This document shows, in pieces, positions 11,209 through 22,900 of a stretch of 30,528 nucleotides of DNA. A model generated the notes under the pieces. It saw only the letters and a list, made by a program, of their open reading frames with translations, was not told the origin of the DNA and searched no databases. This DNA is from Lingula anatina. Taxonomy: Eukaryota > Brachiopoda > Lingulata > Lingulida > Lingulidae. Position 1 is the first letter of the stretch, and every line of letters starts with the position of its first letter. A program made the translations under genes and the position numbers. The stretch is taken from the NCBI RefSeq assembly GCF_001039355.2, contig NW_019775495.1:263902-294429 (forward strand), read 5' to 3'.

Positions 11209-13753
11209 GCCCAAATCTATTAACTATGCCAAATTATTGTCGCAAAAATTTTATTAATAAAGTGGATGGGCTGAAGACAATGCAGTTGTAAGAGTTTTTA
11301 ACTCGCTGTGTAAACTTTGCCCTACTTCACCAGATACTAATTACACCTCTTTATCTTCATCATATTGTACTGATAATGATATAAAAGTGGATGACAATTA
11401 AGATGACTTTAAGATGACGTTATTTATCTCAATATTAACAGCTGTAGGTGAATGATTTAAGATACAGATTTCATAGGGAGCGCTCAAACAAGTAAATATT
11501 ACCTTGAGTCGGTCGGCTACACAAACGCTTTGAAGAGCTTAAAGTTCTCCCCCCTTCCCTCTCTCTCTCTCTTTCTCTCTCTCACTTCAAAATGAAAAAA
11601 AAAAACATAGGTGGCATGGCCGGCTGAGGACCATGGGCACAAACTTTTTCTCCGTCTCTTTATTTTTCTGATATCTCTCGCTTTACATTGTCATGTCAAT
11701 CACGTTGAAATTGATCGTACTCATAAAAACGAGCCGACACAGGGGTTCGTGTGATTGGACTTTTCGTGACATCCCGATGACCGCCGATCATTGTAATATA
11801 GCCCCCGTCTGTATCTGATAGCATCAGTGGAAATAATTCTCGGTATTTTTCATTGTTTTTAAGTGATGAAGACATTTACCCTAAAGTGGAAAAGGTTAAT
11901 TAAAATGTCCACATTCATAACTTGTAATCGCAAACTTGGCGTACCGTTACAGATATTTATGGGAAAGGGTCTGAAACAGAATTAGCTGACAAAATTAATT
12001 ATTTATATTAAGAAGATAAACAAATAAAACTGGAGATAGATAAATAAATATATTGAAATAAATAACAAAGTTGATGATGAAATTACCTGTCCAGTTTTGA
12101 TCGAAGATGGGAGGGGGTAAAATAAGTAAGTAAATAAATAAATCACAGGTTATCTTTTTCGATCCAGCACGTACTGAATATAATATACTATTTACTCATA
12201 TTAACGAGGAGACAACAGGTCACTCTACAAACACTAATAAGGGCGGACAGGCCGCGCGAGCCCCGACATCGACCGGACTTACGGAATGTTTTTCCTGACC
12301 GCCGCCCCGCCTCGCTTTTCCATTAGTCTCCATGAGATTAGTGTTAGAAATCTCGTCAAGATCAGGGAGATAGGGATCTGAACCCAGGGGCTTTGTTGTG
12401 TTTGTATTAAGCTTACTGTTTTTAATTATCAAGACAAGAAGGCACCACCCATGCCAAGTTCTACAAAAACACGATTTTTACTAAATACTGAAAAGAGAGC
12501 TGAAGTTTTAAACCGAACATATAGGCCCACTAAATCTGAAACAGTACACTAATGCAAAATTAGTAGTTATTGGTTCGAAATACGGATCACTTTTAAAACA
12601 CAAGCGTCATATTTTATTTAAAGGGACGCCGACAAATATATCTTAGGTCACAGTAGATAAAATCTGTAAGTCTGTAAGTTTTGCCCAACTTTCGTCTGAG
12701 AGGAAGACTCCAAACAAAAACATACCTAATTGTTATGAAAATTATATTATATGCACTCTTGTAGTATTTTTTTTCTCTTTTGTCATTTGCTTTTCGGTCA
12801 GTACGGGATGTTATAGGAAAAAAACTTGTTATATACATTACTGGTATGAATGTTGTTTTATTTGTTTCTATTCCACAGACCCTGACCCCAGCTTGTGCAA
12901 TGAAATAGGCACCGGAGCCCCCGTCGTCTTTATTCAGGGCGTCAGAGAAGATATAACAAACGGTAAGCACAAATAAATAAATTAATAAATTAATAAATAA
13001 ATAAATAGACACTTCCGTTTCATTTATAAGTGAGAAGACCATATATAAATATTGTCGTACTGTTTCAGTATTTTCAAATTTTTAATCATTCTCAAGGTGT
13101 ATTGATTTTTATATAATATGCGACATAATCGAATAATCCCACTATAATGATTATTATACTTTCCCTTTTTAAAGGTTCTGTCATTGATTACGTGAACTTA
13201 ACGGGTACACCACAACAAATAGACCTGAGGATTAAAACCCCTAGCGAATATCTAGACTTCAATAGCGCCACCAGAGCCATCATACTGAAGAAACCAGTAG
13301 ATTTAGACAACAGCACGAACGTCCCATCGATATATATCGTGCTAGATTGTGTGGTAAAGGGAGCACAAGTTTTAAACGTAAGTCAAAATTTATACGCGCG
13401 TTACAGCTTACTTGTGGCACTTAGGACGCGTGCGTTAGGATACACGAGAAAGATGCCAGGGGAAATGGCGGTCAATGGAATTTGAATCTGAAGCACGTGT
13501 TCGGAAAAGGAAAAGTGTGTTCGTTGGCACTGGCATCTTTTCAGTTACCTATATCTTTTTCATTTGATGTAAAGTTCAGGAATACAAAGTGTTTTAGATA
13601 AGACCAGTTTTCATATGTGAGTTTAAAAAATGGACGAAATTGCTACTTTTTATAATTTTCATTTTTCTTTCTTTTTTTTCTTTTTTTTTTTTTTAGGGGG
13701 GGGGGGTCTTGAATTGGATTATGTGCCACTCCTTCACCTGGTGAACATTCATG

Positions 13754-13803
<50 letters not shown>

Positions 13804-16800
13804 GCTCCAGATCCCAGTCAGGGTAACAGTTATAGTCACCGATATCAACGACAATGCACCAATATTCCTGAAACCTATTTATACAGTAGAAATATCAGAG
13901 GTAAGTGAAACATGCAAAGATACTGAATCCTCACAAGGGGATTATACCAATGAATGACAAAAATGTTTATTTTTTGGTAAAAGAAACACTACTCCCTTAG
14001 AAAAATTTTGAGTCTGCAGCAAATTTGCAAAAAGGAATTTACCATGCAAATGACAGGCATTAGCTTTTTCCACAGAAACTTGGAGTTCAGCATTTTTAAA
14101 TTCAATTCTGATGGTTCCTGAGATTCGTCTTGTCTAAGATTCAATAAATGTTCAGATGTTTTTTTTTTTTTAACCTAGGCTCATGTCTGAATACTTTCAG
14201 CAAACTTCCAGCAAACTTTCACTCTTCTTTAAATTTGCAGCAACTGTAATTCTCCTTGGGACAACCTGCAGACAGTTTCTTGTAAACAGTTTAGTTTGCA
14301 GCAAATCTGCCACAAATTTGCTGCAAGCTTAAAATTTGTTTAGGACAGTGGCTAGTGTGAAGTGGCGTCATTGCTGTGACATTATAAGATCAGGGTCCAT
14401 TTTCAATAAGATATCAAGAGGCTGATTTATTGACTCTTTAAGCCTTAGGATGATCCCATGAGTTAAATGGTAACATTGTCATATATGTCCCTGAGTAGTG
14501 GTCAATAAATTAAATACCTGTGAGAAACTAATCAAAATACTCATGGAGGTCTGACCATGTTAAATTCTTCCAATAGATTATCACCCCTAATGGGTACTAT
14601 TGTAACAAGAGAGTTTCAGAACTTCTTATATACATTGTACTCACTAGAAGAGTGCACTTTATTAGAATAAAATGCTTCTTTTGAGGAAGCAGTGATCTAC
14701 TGCATGGGGAGGTCAGTTAATGTCCCTGTTCTATTACTGGTCTTTTGTGGACTTGACACTTTGAAATATTGGTGTAGGGGAAAAGACTGGGTTGGCTATT
14801 AGGCTGATTTGTGACAATGGTGGTCTTTGAAATTGCCCATGTCCATTGGACAGTAGTTGCAGATACAGTATCAAATATACAAAGAAACCAGTAGAAAATG
14901 TTTAAAAATTGGGACGGAAAGGAAAAAAAAATAAGTAGGGGAGTAGCCTACCTCTGCTATTATTGTAAAAAACAAAGTGTTGTCAAAAATCAGCCCTGTC
15001 ACTGGAATATGCAGATGCATGCAGATATTGATGGTAGACCTCTAGCAATTGCTGATACTTGGGGCTTGTGGTATCTACATGTACAAAGGTGCCCTATTGT
15101 AGACATTGTAATGTGATGGATTTACCTATGTTTCACATGTGGCAGGTACTCCAGAGCTTGCACCTAGACCCCGTCATCCCTATTAATTGTGTAATTAAGA
15201 GACTGACATTGATCTATGGGAAAGTGAATAAAATAGGCACCAGGTCTAAATCAACAACAAGGCTCAATTGTATGGTGAAATCAATGAATGATTTCTTGTG
15301 TGGTGGCCCTGTAATTGGACAATTTAGAGATCAGAGCCTTTTTAGCAATAGTGATAATTATTAATGCTACCCTCGGCATCCACCTCAAAAAGAAAAAAGA
15401 AGAAAAGAAACATTACATTTAACTGGACATAACAGATGCAATCTTTCCTCCAGCTCCATGTGAAAAGGGCCTAAAAATCTAACCTCCAAGTCTTCCAACC
15501 CCAGCACAAATTCAATATCTGCACAGGTAGCATTTTCCCATGGTGTTGGTACACCAACTCTATGACAGGGCATACAAGGTTCTTCTTAGCATGTCAAGTT
15601 TGCCATCGCCTCTTTCTACTCCAATCTCTTGTGTCAATGTATAGGTCAGAGTGGATGAGGGAGGAGTGTTTACTTGTTAGGAGGAGCTCGTCGTGTAACA
15701 TAGGGGCAAATTCTTTAATATGTGAAAAAAATTAAGTAAATAATTAAGTATAATCATCTAGACCCTTGGCAGGGAATTTGAGTTGGGGGGGAGGGGCTTC
15801 TTAAACCCTGTCGTCCTTTTTGTTATACCAGTATCAATATAAAAACTAATGCAGTATTTTTTTTCAAAGGTTTCGTCATCAAAATATTCCTGATTCTTTT
15901 GACCTACCCTGATATAGGTGTACATACAGTGGTTATCAAAATAAGCTATTGTTCCCACTCTCTAATTCATATCAGCACCATACTCAGACTAGTAAAAACG
16001 TTTTACACAGCTAAGCAGCATATACTAGTATAAGCTTTATTCAGAAATGAGGTATTCAGTAACTGACTTTTAAATACCATTAAACCCTTATAATAATATT
16101 TCCCCTTCCTACTCAGTGTAGCTAACAGCCCGGGCACAAAAAGATCGTGACGCATGCCATACCTGTTTGCCCACACTTCACTTTGTTTACCGCATTTGCG
16201 ACAATCACTGGGTCGGTGTCTCAAGGTGATGATCAGCCTATGTAAATTTCACTTTGTAAAGAGGTGCCAGACGTATCACATGAAACCCACCCTATTACAT
16301 GTATCTCAGAAAAAAAAAATGTAAATGTTAAAAAAGTTTAAGCACAGAAATAGTACTACAAGAAATAATGCATCAAACAAGAATTATAATTAATAAATTG
16401 ACCCTGTTGCCTGTATTCTTGTTAGATGAGCACCTTACAAATATTGATCAAATACATGTTATATATAATTGGTTGATAATCTCTGCAGTTAAAAAAGAAT
16501 AAAATACAACCGAAATGATAAAGGCAGCCAACAAAGATAGCTGGGGATGTCATTATATGCCCATGCACACACAAAATTTAAAAATAATGACTAATACTAA
16601 TATAGCGCAATTATTCCAACCACATGCAGGGAAGAATACTACATGTGTTACTGTACAGAGCACATTGCCAGTGGCGATACACCCATCGGCCTAATTTTTA
16701 CAAGATAAACATAATGACCACACAAAACATGAGGTGTACATGTACACCCATATATTACTTTATCTTCCTCCCTTCCTTGACCTTTTTAGTATGTGCTAAC

Positions 16801-16855
16801 AATTAACTTCTGTAGTGTTTGACTGGTCCTTGGTTATATACTGCCCAAAGGTATC

Positions 16856-16912
<57 letters not shown>

Positions 16913-19900
16913 ATATTGTATTGTCACCTAGAGGTCACAACTGCTAGTCTCATCAGTGGTCACCAAATTGTAGGGTTCAGAAAGGTCTATCCAATCTGTT
17001 ACCTGAGGAAATAAAGGCCTTATGTCAGAAAGTTGTTTTTAAAGGGATGACAAGTCTTCATATGGTATTCAAAATTCCGCAATAAAAAATTGTAAACAAC
17101 ACTTACATGTACAAATACATAATGAATACCATTTACCACCAAAATGGTAATTTTCGCAATTACTCTGAAATCTGTGCTTGCCATTGAACCACATAGGCCT
17201 TCATAGATAGGTATCCTCCATACTATTCTCTAAAGAGATTATAACAAAAAACACACTGAAAAAGAGAAAAAGAAAGAAAAAAACTTAATGAGTAACTTTG
17301 AATCTGATGTTGAAAGGGATTCATTAACCATTGGTACAATGTAAGAATGGGAAAGTTGTCATTTACCCCAGTAAAATCCATTTGATGGCACTTTTACCAC
17401 CAAAATAAATAGTTGTTATCCCTTTAAATTTGTGAAAAAAATCTTGGTCTGCTTTAACTCACAATAATCCCTGACCCTCACCAAAAGGAAGCTAGCAAGT
17501 GCCCCCTTCCCTTCATTTTAATAGCCTGGCTCTGACATTTCAAATGATACGGTTTGTATTACAAGCATTATATCACAACAAGACCTGGTTCAAAAGGTCC
17601 CCGTCCATTGTCGTGTTGAACTTTGATGATTCTAGAGTAACAATTTGATCATATTTCAAGCAAAATTCTTTCATTTACAAGAAAAAAAAATGCTCTGCTG
17701 AAGTTAAAAGTTCACGTTTGTAAAGCTGACAAGGAAATGTTCATTTATTTGGACCTGCATATATGTAATCACTTATATAATTATAGAAATAGACATGACA
17801 ACAGGCTGGATGATGATGGTGATAATAACCAGGGAATTTTTTTCTGTTATTCTCTGCTATCTAATTTGGCAGACTGTGCATTTCCCACCACTAGATGTAA
17901 TGCACTTGAAGTTTATCTTTAATGAAAAAGGTCTGTATTGCATGCAGACAGCACAGCTCCGGTTCCTAATAGAAAATATCAGGTCTGCTGATTATTTCGA
18001 TGAACTTACTTACTTGAATGTGTACCTAAGTTTACAAATATATTGTACAAGGCGAAAAGGTACTTGTACATTTTAAATTTGTATGGATAAAGGTGTCTTA
18101 TCGGCCTGAGGCATTGGGTGAGATAGCTGACAAGAAGCAAGTTTAATAAATCAATAAAAGGCATGAATAAAGAAACGGTTCTGGTGTAGAAAGATGGTAA
18201 AGTTTACAGCAGACTGCTAATTGTAGAAGTGCATGTTGCTAGCTCGAGGGGAAAAGAAAGTCAAATAACATTAATGCTCTTTTTAAAAACGACCGCAGCC
18301 TTAAAATCTTGACACAATCAAAAATAAGCCCTCCTCGCAATAACAGTTTTCATGAGTATGCAATGCACTTTGGTTGTTGTAACTGATTGTTGTGATATTT
18401 GAACAACAGAAAATGAGGCAGGAAGTTGGGGAATTTGGATGTGAGAGTTCACATAATGGTGCAAATGGCAGAGACATTTGGTGTCAATTGCCTATGTACA
18501 CCTTACTGCGTCAATATTGAAACAAATGCATTATGGGTTTAAATGGGCATTTTGGCTCAAATAAAGATGGTGTCGGTATAATACAGTAATATAATGCACT
18601 GCATTTATGACCCGTTAATGTCTTAATTGCACGGATACTAACTTTGCTGTCCAATTATTTTATTTTCAACTGAAGGCCGGCTCACTGTTTATAGTTTGGC
18701 TTAAATTACATTATGATACTGCATTCATTTTACTTTGATGCAGGATGAATAAATGTTCATATTCTACCACTTTCTTGAGATCTGTTTAATGTCCTTTGAC
18801 CTAACGGCACCAAGTATTTACCATTTAATTTCCACTTTGAAATACAGATCAATTTCTCTTCTTGTTCCAATTATATTTAAGCAAGAAAAGATTTCTATAA
18901 AATGCCATATAATACATTTACTGTACTTCTTACTGTTGTTAAGATCAAAGTCAAATTTGCCCAATTCAAAGTGCAATTATTACTTCAAATGGAATGCATT
19001 AGTGAAAATGTTACCACTGTAGCGCTAAAGGGTGTTTTCCTAATATACTGTAAACTATTATTAAAATTAACAAAAGTACATGTACATATGTAGCTGTAAG
19101 ATGTGTGATTGATGTAAACAAGAAGTGCTGACAAAGGGCATCTGCTAGTGTGTCAAAAGACAGGACAAAATCTCCATCTTTACAGTGAACAAGACCTGCA
19201 TGCTACATGGTTTATTACCTGTTGTGAGATGTGCCATGTCCACTGACCAGAAAATTTGGTCTACTTTCAGATTGTTGACAAAATCATTGCCTTTATCATA
19301 AACAGTTTGTTCAAGAATGTAGCTGACACATTTTTCTGTTTATATGTTCCATTCACAGTGTGCATTGTTGACAACAAAAGGCATAACTTCATAAAAACAT
19401 TTTTGACCTTTTCAACTTTCTCACAGAAAGATTTGTCACTTCTCGATCTCACTGTACTGGCCAAGGTCATATATGGACATATGCTATAACAAAGGGAACA
19501 TGCCCAGCTTTTGGACACAATTTTTTCTCAATTAAACAGTTCTAAAAAAGGTATACGCTGTGGAATTCCACACATAGAAAGTCACTTTCTGGGAACATTT
19601 GTCCATTTTTTTTGTATTTCACTCATCCAGTTGGGAGGGGGGAGGCAAATGCACAACTTATAACAAAGTATAACATTTGGTAACATTGTTTTTCAGCATA
19701 GTTTTATAAAGGCAACATTATAACACTTAGCAAAATTTTGGAACCATCATGACCGTGTGCTAGTAACCTGATATGAAGGGTGCCAAACAATATAATGATT
19801 TCCAAAATGGCACTAGTATTTCTATAATATTTTAGCCATTTCCCTTAACGCATGTAACAATGAATAGCATTTAATTACATTGTATCTTTCAACTGGAGAC

Positions 19901-22900
19901 CACTTCACTGTATTTAACATTTATTAATAACACAGTAACAATTTATAACATTGTATCTTTCAGTTAACACCAGTGGGGACAACCATTGTCACTGACATCC
20001 TGGCTACAGATGCTGACAAGGATAACAGTTTTATAGAATATTCTATTTTACCTGGGCCAAACTCAGTGAGTATTGCAGTATGTGGTTGTTGAATGTAAAC
20101 ACTTGTCTTTTTTATTATTATTTATTCATTTATTTATTTGGTTTACTATGTATTAGAGTAATAATAGTCGATGATCGCTTTGTATGTGTTAAAGAAAAAT
20201 TATCTCCAAAAAAAAGTCCAGTCAAAGCAAGCAAACACATGCAAAGTGCTAAATTAAATAAATTTAATGGAAATATATATTCCTGTCCAAACTTATACCA
20301 TGTTACCGTGCAGACAATAATTACGGTATAAAGCTGCTACCATGAAGTCATTTCGCATGAGCCAAGTTTACAAAAAAATAAGTCAAAAAAGTCACTGTTG
20401 AATGTTATCCTAATTCAAACTTTGAATGGCGTAAAAACTGCTACTGATTCGAATAAAAGCAATTAATTAAGGCTTAAATGGAATTTATCAGTGCCATTTA
20501 TTTCACTCTGTCCTGGATTTAAGGGCTGTTCTTTTACGTTCTGTCTCACGTTCAGTGTGGGGTTTATCAGCAAACGGGATTACATCAAGGGATGATTTGA
20601 GCTGTATACAGACATTTTATTCTACCGACAGAAAAATCTCATGGCAGCTGTCTTTAAGTCTTGCTGAGTTTTGGAGTTTACCAGATAGATGAATAGATGC
20701 AAATGTAGATAAAGGAGTAAATATATAAATAGATGCACCTGTATATCAGGCCTGCAGCCAGAAATTTTAGTGTTTTTTTTTTTTTCCTGAAAAAAAATGG
20801 ACTTTTTTCATCCCTTTGACTCAACTTGAAAAATGGAATGTAATAAAATAAAACGGTGGACCTTTTCTGACCAAGAGTGTGGTTTCTTAAATTTGACCTC
20901 TCTCCCCCCCCCCCCACCCCACCACCACCACCAACAAACCAACCCCCATGGGCCTGTAAATATATTTCTTACTGTCATTTGTATATTTCACTAAAAGACT
21001 TAAAGATTCCATAATCATGCATGTAGATGAACATGGAATCCAGTTGTGAATTTATGTCCCTGGGATGGTTCTCAGTTTTTCAATCGATATCCCGGCAGTT
21101 GACAAGAAAAACAGTGGAACTATGTGGCAGGTTCAGGCAGTTTTCTGAACAACGCAACTTCCTCAAACAACAATACGTATACACACCATACCACAGGAGA
21201 ACAAAACTGAAGGGACACAGCCTCTGCCAATGCAAAGTAAATAAACCCCATTTGAAAACACTGTGACTAATTATAATTTACTTAAGTCTGTAAATGTTTG
21301 TGCTGCTTTTGATAGGGCTGGATAATTCACACTTTACCCGTGTGGGCTTTTGTGTCTTGGAGTTGATTTTAGATTGAGAAAATAGGATCGGGATCAAGAA
21401 AGGTGTTCAATATGTGTCACGCATTATTTGCTGGTCAATCAATGAAATCAGAGGGCACCGAGCCTGAAATTTATCACTGCTTATATTATTAATAATTTAG
21501 TCATTAAAATAAAAAGCACTGGGATTGTTTCTGGATAAATAATCTGGTGCCTAGTCAGAGTTGCAGCATTTTAACCAGTACATGTACTAAAAAATGCACA
21601 TTTTTTTTCATAATCAACATTGTAGGCTTATTAGTGTCCATGAATTTGTTAAGTAAATAGACTGGTCACAGTCCAGTGAATGACCATATTATATGATATG
21701 GGTTACATTATCATACAGTAGCAGTAGGGTCCAATGAGCAAGACTGAAATTGGTTTTGGCATGTGTGTTCATTTCCATCCATAGACATCAAATAAAAACA
21801 CAGTCCATGTATGAGTATCTACATGTAGCTGGTGAAAATAAAAGAGACACACAAAGTAAGGAATGTCAGACCGTTGTAATGGGGAATTGGACACAATCTA
21901 CCAGAAAACCTGTGTTATTATTATTTTTGGGTGGGTGAAATATAAATTTAACACAAATCTTTTAACTGTTTTTTGTGCAGGAAAATGATCAGATCAGTTA
22001 TACTGGTATGTGTTATATGTTGTGGGTGGTATGTTGTATTCTTAAAACTGAAGCTCATGATCCATGATAAATTAGAAAAAAAATTGGTTAATTAAAACCA
22101 AATTAATAAAATAGTTGCTAAAATAAGGTAGTGGATATAAGTAAATAGATTTCAAAAAGTTAACAATTACTTTTTGCCTATACATTATAAAGAAATATAT
22201 TGGACTACATTTTTTCAATTGCCAGAAATTTTTATGTCCTTTAAGTCTGTATTTGCCTAAGACGGATTACGTCCTGTGCACCTTATGTTTGAATTCTCAC
22301 CATCAGAAATAAATATAACCACAAAAGTTAATAACAGGCATGTCAGGTACCATGTGATAAATTTGAATTTAGCTGAAAAGTACAAGGAGTCTGTGAAATC
22401 CAATTCTCTCATCATTATCTGAAAAAAAAACTGCAAACAAAACACCTCAGGAAATAATCTCGAGTAAAAAAAGTTACCATGCACAAAAGTTCTGTCATCA
22501 TGGTCTTAAATTATAGAGATAATTTCTCAGCAACAATGCACTTTTACTAACCTGTAATTTGACAGTACTTAACGGAGAGTATATTATGGCTTAAGTTTGA
22601 TAGATGTCTCCGTTAACTACCCTGAAGTTAAGAGTCCACTTGAAACAAGCACTCTAATATCAATCATGCTGGTGCATTAATATTATAACAGGGATTGGGT
22701 GGCATTGGCAGGGTACAACAAGAAGAAGAAAACTCCCATCAGGTCCTAAAGAATGTCTTATAGAAAATTAGCCCAAAGTCCTCTTTGGTCCTATATAGCA
22801 CAAATATCCTAGATATGAATCCTATAGGACATGTAGAATTCCTGTAGAGGCCCATAGATTCCTGTGGGATTCCTATAAAGTCCCACAGAGTCCTGTAGGA

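Larger units (their letters stand above)
5557..12878 (+). other. Intron 1 of the cadherin gene
   Basis: 7.3 kb between the signal-peptide exon and the first EC1 exon. It contains the pyrimidine/CA tract, a retroposon-like insertion, a tandem array and several homopolymer or CT/C-rich runs, listed separately. I see no supported exon inside. Large first introns often hold enhancers, but none can be identified from sequence alone. Confidence 0.8.
13901..19963 (+). other. Intron 4
   Basis: 6.1 kb. It contains an inverted-repeat element near its start, a (TA)25 repeat and several AT-rich stretches. Short open frames (for example 15059-15364 and 17795-18076) have no recognisable domain and no plausible splice context. 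I see no exon. Confidence 0.8.

Noticed and set aside
12614-13042. 142-codon minus-strand open frame
   Set aside because: It is antisense to exon 2 and its AT-rich flanks; composition is typical of a chance frame (poly-Leu/Ile/Tyr from AAAT repeats).
15059-15364. 101-codon plus-strand frame in intron 4
   Set aside because: No recognisable motif, no convincing splice sites and it does not fit the cadherin order between exons 4 and 5.
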